From NCBI GenBank assembly GCA_902774795.1, contig CACYKA010000020.1:39709-103708 (forward strand): a DNA stretch of 64,000 nt, read 5' to 3'. Positions within the stretch are counted from its first letter, which is position 1. Every line of letters begins with the position of its first letter. The notes beneath the pieces were generated by a model. That model had not been told where the DNA came from and did no database searches. It saw only the letters and a program-made list of their open reading frames with translations. Source of the stretch: an uncultured Prevotellaceae bacterium (GTDB lineage Bacteria > Bacteroidota > Bacteroidia > Bacteroidales > Bacteroidaceae). The position numbers and the translations under genes are program-made. Below are positions 44,501 to 50,643 of the stretch, one piece after another.

Positions 44501-45277
44501 GTTGAACGGCTCCACGGTAGTAGGGAAGTTGTGAGTCTCAGCCTTCAGGGAGATGACGCTCTCAATCTTCTTTATCTCATACAGGTCTGGTGCCGTATGG
44601 TCGGCAGGTGAGAACTGCTCAATCTCCGGACCCTGACTGAATGCCACGTTGTCCTTGTATGCAGAAAGTATCTTGTTTGGATTCTCTTGTGTCGTCTTCT
44701 TAATCATCTGGAAGAGCGATGACTCCATTTCCTTGCCGTCGATGATGAAGGTACCGCCGAATATCTTATGGCGGCAATGCTCGGAGTTAATCTGTGCAAA
44801 GCCGAACAGCTCAGAGTCTGTCAGCGGTCGGCCCAACTGCTTTGCAACGTCGTAGAGGTATGCTATCTCTTCCTTTGACAGAGCCAGACCTTCCTTGTCG
44901 TTGTGCTCCTCGATGTTCTCGATATACTTTATGTCCTCGGGCTTGATGTCGATAGTAAAGATGGTCTGGTCAAGGCCTTCATACATGCGCTGCAGCATCT
45001 CGTCGTGCTCAGCATCCATAGAACTGACGGGGAAGTATTCCTCAATTCGTGAAATACCTTTCAGCGACATGTTCTGCGTAATCTCGACGGCATTGGTTGA
45101 CCAAGGGGTGATCATCTCGCGTCGTGGACCTACGAAGAAACCCTTTACTGTCTCGCCCTCAACGAGGGTAGCGTTGTCATACAGCCAGCACAGTTTTTCT
45201 ACCTCCAGAGCAGATGGCTGATGGTCTATCTCTGTGGCGATTAAGTTCTCAGATGGAGTCTTAAAAAAGAGAATCAT
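41504..45277 (-). CDS. purL: Phosphoribosylformylglycinamidine synthase (long form)
   Basis: 1257 aa, the single-chain type that carries both synthetase and glutaminase. The N-terminal PurS-like and linker regions lead to two AIRS-type halves (SLKAETHNFPTTVEPFNGAA; LILAGHDISAGGIITCLLEM) and a class I glutaminase with LGVCNGCQLMVELG (nucleophile Cys, about residue 1105) and the MPHPERTQ His-Glu end. It forms FGAM in purine synthesis. Confidence 0.96.
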   Translation of the reverse strand: MILFFKTPSENLIATEIDHQPSALEVEKLCWLYDNATLVEGETVKGFFVGPRREMITPWSTNAVEITQNMSLKGISRIEEYFPVSSMDAEHDEMLQRMYEGLDQTIFTIDIKPEDIKYIENIEEHNDKEGLALSKEEIAYLYDVAKQLGRPLTDSELFGFAQINSEHCRHKIFGGTFIIDGKEMESSLFQMIKKTTQENPNKILSAYKDNVAFSQGPEIEQFSPADHTAPDLYEIKKIESVISLKAETHNFPTTVEPFNGAATGTGGEIRDRMGGGVGSWPIAGTAVYMTSYPRKKGTNNGWENILPVRDWLYQTPEQILIKASNGASDFGNKFGQPLICGSVLTFEHKENEEEYAYDKVIMLAGGVGYGLKRDCIKGTPQPGNKVVVMGGENYRIGLGGGSVSSVETGRYSSGIELNAVQRANPEMQKRTYNVIRALGEEEQNPIVSIHDHGSAGHVNCLSELVEDCGGLIHMDKLPIGDKTLSAKEIIANESQERMGLLIDEAAIEHVQKIADRERAPMYTVGETTGDHRFAFEQADGVRPFDLSVDQMFGSSPKTIMEDKTVERKYKVVTYDASALGEQTTLSTKLTEYLKQVLQLEAVACKDWLTNKVDRSVTGRIARQQCQGELQLPLSDCGVVALDYTGTKGIATSIGHAPQAALANPEAGSVLSVAEALTNLVWAHMADGMESISLSANWMWPCRAQEGEDARLYSAVKALSDFCCALQINVPTGKDSLSMTQKYPDGKKIISPGTVIVSAGGEVDEVSKTVSPVIKDVKDSRLYYIDFSFDKLQLGGSAFAQSQGKVGDDVPTIQNPEYFSDAFMAIQKMIGEGLILAGHDISAGGIITCLLEMCFANTKGGLDINFDKIQEGDIVKVLFSENPGVVIQVRDSDAARVKKILEDAGVGYCKIGTPCAERKINVTKTVSNASVPNALLASRELKLEFDIDELRDVWYSTSYLLDRKQSFNGKAAERFENYKKNPVTWTLKGDSLKATPRPEGKRPVAAIIREKGTNSEREMAWSFYQAGFDVKDVTMTDLVTGRETLEEVNMIAFCGGFSNSDVLGSAKGWAGAFLFNPKAKEALDKFYSRKDTLSLGVCNGCQLMVELGLLNNTTASTNARDYAQMLHNDSHKFESTFVTLRIPQNDSVMFGSLSGEEIGCWVAHGEGKFRLPMAEDRYNIVAKYNHHEYPANPNGSDYDVAAIASADGRHLAIMPHPERTQHPWQCGYYPEDRRLTDEVTPWHQAFVNARLWIEAHKA

Positions 45278-45292
45278 ATATAAATTTCGAAA

Positions 45293-45334
45293 TTATTAAT
45301 TATGCATTATGCATTGTGCATTATGAATTATTTT
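45293..45334 (-). repeat. Heptad array upstream of purL
   Basis: Six 7-mers of TTATGCA type between the purL start and its -7 box, so they are transcribed as the purL leader. On the sense strand they contain TAATG. Confidence 0.88.
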
Positions 45335-45347
45335 CAAAATGACGCCG

Positions 45348-45379
45348 CAAAGTTATAAAAAAAATAGCAATAATGCAAG
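45348..45379 (-). promoter_or_regulatory. purL promoter
   Basis: Minus strand CTTG (45376-45379), 20 bp, TAACTTTG (45348-45355); one mismatch in the -33 box. About 70 bp before the start. Purine control is plausible but no PurR-like site or riboswitch was recognised. Confidence 0.72.
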
Positions 45380-45398
45380 TCATGTGAATATTTTTTTA

Positions 45399-45406
45399 TA
45401 TCTTTG
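45399..45406 (+). promoter_or_regulatory. -7 box of glycosidase gene
   Basis: TATCTTTG, 44 bp before the ATG; -33 not evident. Divergent from and close to the purL promoter. Confidence 0.6.
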
Positions 45407-45450
45407 CCCCAAAATATAACTTTCTTATGCAAATGAGTTAAAAACTAACC

Positions 45451-47631
45451 ATGATAAAAAGACTTTTTCTCTTAACTATTCTGCCCTGTTTGGCAGTAAG
45501 TGTGTCAATGGCAAAGGGTATTGACCGCAAGGCCTTGGTTGCCAGAAACAACCCCGTCGTGATGAGCATGGATACACTGGCGTCGCTGAGCGTCGGAAAC
45601 GGGCATTTCGCCGTAACGACAGACGCTACAGGCATGCAGACATTCCCCGAATACTACAGGAACGGCGTGCCCCTCGGCGCCCAGAGCGACTGGGGATGGC
45701 ACAGCTTCGGCAATCCTGACGGACTGAGAATAGAGGAGTCGTATAAGAAGGAGGACTTCGGACACGGACATAAGGAACTATATGCTACGGAATATAAGGA
45801 AGAGGGACGTGCGCGGCAGGCAGCGATATGGTATCGCGAAAACCCGCATCGTCTGCATCTGGGATGCAACGGACTGGAAATAGAGGGACTGAAGCCTGAG
45901 AATGTGAAGGATATTCGCCAGAAACTGGATATGTGGACAGGACAAATTGGTTCAAGGTTCAAGGTTCAAGGTTCAAGGTTTGAAATTTCTGCCGTCTGCC
46001 ATCCAGAGAAGGATATCATTGCGTGGAAGGTAGTCACAGAGCCTCGCAGCAAGGCGAGTGTATTTCTGCGCTTTCCTTATCCAACGGGCAAGCACAGCGA
46101 CGATGCATGCAACTGGAATGCTGATGACAAGCACTCTACGGAACTCGTTCGGCAGACGGACAACAGTGCCCTGCTCAAGCGCACCATCGATAATACCATA
46201 TATTATGTGTCGCTCAAGTGGGAGGGAAAGGCTGCTCTTCATGAAAAGCGAAGGAACTACTGGGTTCTTTCTTCTGACGGCAGTCAGCTGACCTATACCT
46301 GCGAATATCTGCCGGAAGAGGGTAGGGAGGCCAATGAGACATTTGCCTCTGTTGCGGAACAGTCACGTGCCTGCTGGCAGAAATTCTGGAGCGAGGGGGC
46401 AGCAGTCGATTTCTCCAAATGCCGCGACAAGAGGGCAAAGGAACTGGAGCGCCGCGTGGTGCTGAGCCAGTATCTGCTTGCCATACAATGCTGTGGCAAT
46501 ACGCCGCCTCAGGAGACGGGACTGACATGTAATTCGTGGTTCGGAAAGTTTCACATGGAGATGATATGGTGGCATCAGTCGTGGCTCCCCCTGTGGGGAC
46601 ATGCCGACAAGCTCGACCGCACTTTGCGCTGGTATGGCAGCGTGGAACCCATAGCACGCGAGATAGCCATGCGTCAGGGTTTCAAGGGCGTCAGGTGGAT
46701 GAAGATGACAGACCCCAGTGGCGAGGAGGCACCCTCCAAGGTGGGCAGTTATCTGATATGGCAGCAGCCACACCTTATTTATTTAGCAGAGCTGGTATAT
46801 AGAAGTCTTGCCGAGAAGGACAGCATTACGGAGCGTTATGCACGCCTCATAGACGAGACGGCAGACTTTATGGCTGATTTTGCTACCTTCGACAAGGAAA
46901 ACAACCGCTATATCCTCAAGGGCATCATCCCTGCACAGGAAACCCTCAAGGCCAGCGTCACCTATAATCCGCCGTTTGAACTGGCTTATTGGTATTTCGG
47001 TCTGAAGACAGCCCAGAAGTGGCGTGAGCGTCGCGGTCTTGAACGTAACAAGCTGTGGGACGACATCCTACAGAAACTCTCCCCCTTAGCAAAAGGAAAT
47101 GCGCCAGACCTTTCTTCACTCCCCTCTCACTCCTCTCTCACTCCCCTCTCACTCCCTTCTCACTCCCCTTTATATCTCGCCGCCGAGTCAGCCCCTGATA
47201 CCTATACTACCCTGAGTCTTATCAGCGACCATCCTGCTGTGCTTGGAGCGGTGGGAATACTGCCGTTAAGCAGGCTTGTGGATACCTCTGTCATGAAGCA
47301 GACGGCGGAATGGATTTGGAATGGTTGGAACTGGGACAAGACATGGGGCTGGGACTATCCAATGGTGGCGATGAATGCAGCACGTCTTGGTGAGAGTGAG
47401 AGAGCTGTCGATGCCCTGCTTATGGATAAGCGCACCAATACGTATCTTGTCAATGGTCATAATTATCAGGACGGACGTCTGCGCTGCTATCTGCCAGGCA
47501 ATGGCGGTCTGCTGACGGCGATAGCCCTTATGTGTGCCGGGTGGGACGGCTGCGAGACGGTTAACCCCGGCTTCCCCAAGAACGGCCAGTGGAACGTCCA
47601 ATGGGAAGGACTACAACCCCTGCCGGAATAG
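45451..47631 (+). CDS. Secreted six-hairpin glycosidase-like protein
   Basis: 726 aa with a signal peptide (MIKRLFLLTILPCLAVSVSMA). LSVGNGHFAVTTDATGMQTF and the following GVPLGAQSDWGWHSFGNPDG open an N-terminal beta-sandwich; the C-terminal part (ICNSWFGKFHMEMIWWHQ-like segment near 365, WNGWNWDKTWGWDYPM near 630) fits an (alpha/alpha)6 barrel as in GH95/GH65-type enzymes. The exact family and substrate are not clear. Two low-complexity blocks lie inside it: a GTTCAAG block (near residue 167-178) and an 11-bp CACTCCCCTCT block (near residue 556-574). Confidence 0.75.
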   Translation: MIKRLFLLTILPCLAVSVSMAKGIDRKALVARNNPVVMSMDTLASLSVGNGHFAVTTDATGMQTFPEYYRNGVPLGAQSDWGWHSFGNPDGLRIEESYKKEDFGHGHKELYATEYKEEGRARQAAIWYRENPHRLHLGCNGLEIEGLKPENVKDIRQKLDMWTGQIGSRFKVQGSRFEISAVCHPEKDIIAWKVVTEPRSKASVFLRFPYPTGKHSDDACNWNADDKHSTELVRQTDNSALLKRTIDNTIYYVSLKWEGKAALHEKRRNYWVLSSDGSQLTYTCEYLPEEGREANETFASVAEQSRACWQKFWSEGAAVDFSKCRDKRAKELERRVVLSQYLLAIQCCGNTPPQETGLTCNSWFGKFHMEMIWWHQSWLPLWGHADKLDRTLRWYGSVEPIAREIAMRQGFKGVRWMKMTDPSGEEAPSKVGSYLIWQQPHLIYLAELVYRSLAEKDSITERYARLIDETADFMADFATFDKENNRYILKGIIPAQETLKASVTYNPPFELAYWYFGLKTAQKWRERRGLERNKLWDDILQKLSPLAKGNAPDLSSLPSHSSLTPLSLPSHSPLYLAAESAPDTYTTLSLISDHPAVLGAVGILPLSRLVDTSVMKQTAEWIWNGWNWDKTWGWDYPMVAMNAARLGESERAVDALLMDKRTNTYLVNGHNYQDGRLRCYLPGNGGLLTAIALMCAGWDGCETVNPGFPKNGQWNVQWEGLQPLPE
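45949..45983 (+). repeat. GGTTCAA heptad block inside glycosidase gene
   Basis: Five contiguous 7-mers (the last degenerate) encode GSRFKVQGSRFE. Stop-free in this orientation. Confidence 0.92.
47117..47171 (+). repeat. 11-bp tandem block inside glycosidase gene
   Basis: Five units of CACTCCCCTCT type encode the Ser/Pro/Leu-rich stretch LPSHSSLTPLSLPSHS. Related CACTCC units recur in the intergenic region at 49018-49070. Confidence 0.92.
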
Positions 47632-47634
47632 TTT

Positions 47635-47671
47635 TTCATAAGGCCGGAATAGTTTTGCCCTTTTGCAATTT
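47635..47671 (+). repeat. 37-bp inverted repeat, left arm
   Basis: Perfect reverse complement of 48501-48537. It starts four bases after the glycosidase stop codon. Confidence 0.95.
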
Positions 47672-47702
47672 TCGTTTTAGAATAAGGGTCATAAACACAA
47701 AA

Positions 47703-47812
47703 TCTTGCAACCCTTAAGGGAAAATTTTGTAACCCTTTAGGGTAACAATTGTAACCCCTAGGGACTGACACTTGTACCCTCTTGGGCATCGCACGTGTAG
47801 CCTCCAGAGCAG
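47703..47812. repeat. 22-bp array with CCCTTAAGGG-type palindromes
   Basis: Cores at 47711, 47733, 47755 and 47777 keep an exact 22-bp period and each pairs CCC with GGG; a fifth degenerate unit is near 47799. The cores differ by compensating changes, so symmetry is kept while sequence drifts. Confidence 0.9.
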
Positions 47813-47828
47813 CGAGGAATCCCTATTT

Positions 47829-47915
47829 TTCAATAACCTGCCTTTAAGCGAAAATAAGGGTGCCTTAATTTTCAATAACCTGCCTTTGTCGTTCAATAAC
47901 GCTGCCTTATTGAAC
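47829..47915. repeat. 21-bp array, AATAACCTGCCT units
   Basis: AATAA at 47832, 47853, 47874 and 47895, period 21 bp. The same unit occurs at 33141 and 34832. Confidence 0.88.
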
Positions 47916-47932
47916 GACAAGCGAAATCTTTC

Positions 47933-48289
47933 TTAAAAATCTTCAAGGGTTTCGACGTCCAAATCGGGTTCTAGAACCATACACTTGGGACTCCATTCAT
48001 ATATTTTCTCTTCAATTTCTGCACAGTATGGATGATTATAGGCATCAGGATTGGTTGCCAGATACCCATAAAATTTAGAACTGAAATTGACTATACTATC
48101 AGCAGTCTGATATTCAAGGGTCTTAGACTCTTCATACATCTGAGTCATATAATCCTTGGGCTGCTCTTCATCATCTTTACTGCATGAAGAGACAAGGCAT
48201 AACAGGAATAAAAGTGGGATAGCAAGGAGGGCTTTTAATAAACTTGCCCTCCCCACTTTCTTATAACAATTTATAAACTTTTGTGTCAT
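47933..48289 (-). CDS. Small lipoprotein of unknown function
   Basis: 118 aa from MTQKFINCYKKVGRASLLKA; the longer in-frame reading adds residues that look like leader sequence. A hydrophobic signal (LLAIPLLFLLCLVSSC) ends in a lipobox Cys followed by SKDDEE, the acidic pattern of Bacteroidetes surface-exported lipoproteins. The mature part is about 80 residues, with two late Cys (HPYCAEIEEK, SPKCMVLE) and no recognised domain. The gene sits alone between the two arms of the 37-bp inverted repeat. Confidence 0.7.
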   Translation of the reverse strand: MTQKFINCYKKVGRASLLKALLAIPLLFLLCLVSSCSKDDEEQPKDYMTQMYEESKTLEYQTADSIVNFSSKFYGYLATNPDAYNHPYCAEIEEKIYEWSPKCMVLEPDLDVETLEDF

Positions 48290-48500
48290 AAGCGTGGGAC
48301 TTAGTAGAATAAATTCGGGCACTAAATTACAAAAAAAATTCAATACCACCACTCACCATTCCAAAACATACACTTTTGTTAACAGATTTTTGCATTTGTT
48401 TAAAAATTGCACGGTGAATTGGTGAATTGGTGAATTCAACTACTTTCGGGGTACACGAATACTGCCGCCGACGCAGGGGTGCGGGGGTGTGCGCGGCGGC

Positions 48501-48537
48501 AAATTGCAAAAGGGCAAAACTATTCCGGCCTTATGAA
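48501..48537 (-). repeat. 37-bp inverted repeat, right arm
   Basis: Perfect reverse complement of 47635-47671; the 829 bp between the arms contain the lipoprotein gene and two arrays. Confidence 0.95.
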
Positions 48538-48541
48538 TGCA

Positions 48542-48577
48542 TAAAAAAAGAAAGAAAGGTGTGACGCTTTCTTTCTT
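48542..48577 (-). terminator. Terminator of tRNA-Arg
   Basis: On the minus strand AAGAAAGAAAG pairs with CTTTCTTTCTT, followed by a T-run, 7 bp beyond the tRNA end. Confidence 0.88.
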
Positions 48578-48583
48578 CCTCGG

Positions 48584-48657
48584 TGATCCCGCGGGGATTC
48601 GAACCCCGGACCCACAGCTTAGAAGGCTGTTGCTCTATCCAGCTGAGCTACGAGACC
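48584..48657 (-). tRNA. tRNA-Arg (UCU)
   Basis: A 74-nt cloverleaf on the minus strand. Acceptor GGTCTCG pairs with CGGGATC (one G-U), the D arm has AGCTCAGCTGGATAGAGC, the anticodon loop CTTCTAA gives UCU, and the T arm has GGTTCGAATCC. Discriminator A; CCA is not encoded. Confidence 0.95.
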
Positions 48658-48681
48658 AACACATTTTTTCAAATGCGGGTG

Positions 48682-48713
48682 CAAAGGTACTACATTTTTT
48701 TGAAATGTGCAAA
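48682..48713 (-). promoter_or_regulatory. tRNA-Arg promoter
   Basis: Minus strand TTTG (48710-48713), 20 bp, TACCTTTG (48682-48689); the leader continues with CCGCATTTGAAAAA as in the tRNA-Pro gene. Confidence 0.9.
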
Positions 48714-48966
48714 TTTTTTGTTTTGTTTTTAATTTCTCACACGGATCACACAGATTACACGGATTATTTTTTAGAAACAAAAACCAGAAAAACCCCTTTT
48801 GAGGCCTTGAAACTCTTTCAGAGCTTTATGTGCTAAGCGTTATGTCTGTGTCTTTAAAAACAAGCTTTTACGCCACATTCACAACTCTTATCACTACCAC
48901 CAAGGTGGCTACAAGGCCTCAGAAGGAAAAACCAGCGGTTTGTTCCAAACCTAAAAATATTTTTTC

Positions 48967-49070
48967 AACGTTAACGCTAACGATAACGAAAACGATAACG
49001 ATAACGATAACGAAAACCCTCTCACTCCTTTACTTCACTCCCTTCACACTCCTCTTCGCACTCCCCTTTG
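48967..49070. repeat. Hexamer (ATAACG) and CACTCC simple repeats
   Basis: Seven or so 6-mers of AACGAT type to 49017, then four imperfect CACTCC units. The latter match the block inside the glycosidase gene. Confidence 0.85.
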
Positions 49071-49079
49071 ACTAACCCC

Positions 49080-49541
49080 CTACACGAGTTCGACCATCTT
49101 GATGTCTTGCTCTTTGTCGCAATAGTGGCAGCGGACGGTGCCAAGCTGCTTGTTGACTACGCGAAAGACTGTCTGCATGGGTTCGTTGTTGGTGATGCAC
49201 TTGGGGTTGTTGCAGCGGATGATGCCCTTGAGTTCATCGGGGGTCTCAACGGTCTTCTTCTCAACCACATTGTAGTCCTTGATGATGCTCAGCACTACCT
49301 TTGGCGCTACAACTGAGAGGCGGGAAATCTCTTCGTCGGTGAAGAATTTGTTTGAGACTTTGATGAGTCCCTTCTTGCCGACTTTCTCAGAAGAATAGTT
49401 CTGACCGATGGTGACGACGGAGTCGAGCTTGTCGAGTTCCAGAAGTGCTACTACCTGATAAGTTTTTTCGGCTGGTATGTGGTCTATCACGGTGCCGTTC
49501 TCAATGGCGGCAACGAGAAGTTTTCTATCTTGTATGTCCAT
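49080..49541 (-). CDS. pyrI: Aspartate carbamoyltransferase regulatory chain
   Basis: 153 aa from [20 protein letters not shown]. The allosteric nucleotide domain is N-terminal; the zinc domain has RCNNPKCITNNE and RCHYCDKEQ (four Cys). It binds CTP/ATP to regulate PyrB. The ATG overlaps the pyrB stop (TAATG), so translation is coupled. Confidence 0.95.
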   Translation of the reverse strand: MDIQDRKLLVAAIENGTVIDHIPAEKTYQVVALLELDKLDSVVTIGQNYSSEKVGKKGLIKVSNKFFTDEEISRLSVVAPKVVLSIIKDYNVVEKKTVETPDELKGIIRCNNPKCITNNEPMQTVFRVVNKQLGTVRCHYCDKEQDIKMVELV

Positions 49542-50476
49542 TATATTATTGTTTTGTCGTTCTGGATTTGCTCGAGTGTTATGCCGAGGCAATGTGCAAA
49601 GATGGCTTCACGTGCATAGAGGCCGTTCTGGGCCTGCTGTATGTAGTATGCATGTGGATCGTCATCAACATCGTATGCTATTTCGTTTACTCGTGGCAAT
49701 GGGTGGAGTATCTTCATGTTGTCCTTTGTCTTGGAAAGCATCTCGCGGTTCAGGACATAGACATTCTTCACTTTCTCGTACTCTATGAGGTCGGAGAAAC
49801 GCTCTTTCTGCACGCGTGTCATATATATAATGTCGGCATCGGCAATGACGTCTTCGTTGAACTCCGTATGCTCTGTGTATCTGATGCCCTGTTCCTGACA
49901 GTAGAGCTTGTACTCCTGCGGCATTGCCAGCTCTTCAGGGGCCACAAAGTGGAACGTGGGATTGAAGTGGCGCATGGCGGTAATGAGCGAGTGGACGGTA
50001 CGGCCATATTTCAGGTCGCCGACGAGATAGATATTCAGATTCTCCAGCGTTCCCTGCGTCTTATATATGGAATAAAGGTCGAGGAGGCACTGTGAGGGGT
50101 GCTCGTGGGCTCCGTCGCCGGCATTGACGATAGGGATAGGAGCAATCTCCGATGCATACTGTGCTGCACCTTCTATATAATGGCGCATGGCAATTATGTC
50201 TGCATAGTTAGATACCATGAGGATGGTGTCCTTGAGTGTCTCGCCCTTTGTGCCGCTGGTTACCTTAGGGTCGGCAAAGCCGATGACGCGGGCTCCAAGA
50301 CGGTTTGCCGCTGTCTCGAACGACAGACGGGTGCGGGTGCTTGGCTCAAAAAAAAGTGTTGCTACTACCTTGCCTTTCAGCAGTTCACGATTGGGATGTT
50401 TTTCGAACTCCTCTGCCATAGAAATGAGATAGAGAAGTTCATCTTTTGAAAATTTCGAAATAGTTACAAAATTCAT
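49541..50476 (-). CDS. pyrB: Aspartate carbamoyltransferase catalytic chain
   Basis: 311 aa from [20 protein letters not shown]; a longer in-frame reading runs upstream through the promoter and is rejected. [19 protein letters not shown] is the carbamoyl-phosphate loop, [12 protein letters not shown] and [12 protein letters not shown] the aspartate site. It commits carbamoyl phosphate to pyrimidine synthesis. Confidence 0.96.
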   Translation of the reverse strand: MNFVTISKFSKDELLYLISMAEEFEKHPNRELLKGKVVATLFFEPSTRTRLSFETAANRLGARVIGFADPKVTSGTKGETLKDTILMVSNYADIIAMRHYIEGAAQYASEIAPIPIVNAGDGAHEHPSQCLLDLYSIYKTQGTLENLNIYLVGDLKYGRTVHSLITAMRHFNPTFHFVAPEELAMPQEYKLYCQEQGIRYTEHTEFNEDVIADADIIYMTRVQKERFSDLIEYEKVKNVYVLNREMLSKTKDNMKILHPLPRVNEIAYDVDDDPHAYYIQQAQNGLYAREAIFAHCLGITLEQIQNDKTII

Positions 50477-50497
50477 GCTCGTGCTATGTATTTCGTG

Positions 50498-50505
50498 CAA
50501 AAGTA
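50498..50505 (-). promoter_or_regulatory. pyrBI -7 box
   Basis: TACTTTTG on the minus strand, 21 bp before the pyrB start. No leader peptide or attenuator is visible. Confidence 0.6.
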
Positions 50506-50611
50506 CGAAAAAGATTAAGGAATAGCGGTAGGGATTTTGCCTTTTTAGTTTTTTTAACAAGAAAAATGAGGTGAAAAATTCCCTTGACATCCATCATTCT
50601 TCAATTTTTTA

Positions 50612-50619
50612 TATCTTTG
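50612..50619 (+). promoter_or_regulatory. -7 box of PBP1A gene
   Basis: TATCTTTG, 24 bp before the start; the -33 region has TTGAC but at 23 bp rather than 20. Confidence 0.6.
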
Positions 50620-50643
50620 CAAAAAATTATTTGTTCTGACTTA

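Larger units (their letters stand above)
47632..47932. other. Intergenic region: inverted repeat arm and two 21-22 bp arrays
   Basis: There is no gene here. It holds the left arm of the 37-bp inverted repeat (47635-47671), the CCCTTAAGGG array (47703-47812) and the AATAACCTGCCT array (47829-47915). Confidence 0.85.
48658..49079. other. Intergenic region: tRNA promoter and simple-repeat mosaic
   Basis: There is no credible gene here. The tRNA-Arg promoter (48682-48713) is followed by 9-10 bp CACACGGAT repeats (48738-48767), a stretch without signals, an ATAACG hexamer array (48967-49017) and CACTCC repeats (49018-49070) up to the pyrI stop. Confidence 0.8.

Noticed and set aside
46363-46773. 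136-codon frame opposite the glycosidase
   Set aside because: Shadow frame in a gene with clear signal peptide and domain sequence on the + strand.
48830-49075. 81-codon reading frame on + strand
   Set aside because: Composed largely of simple repeats (Thr/Ile runs from ATAACG units); no start context.
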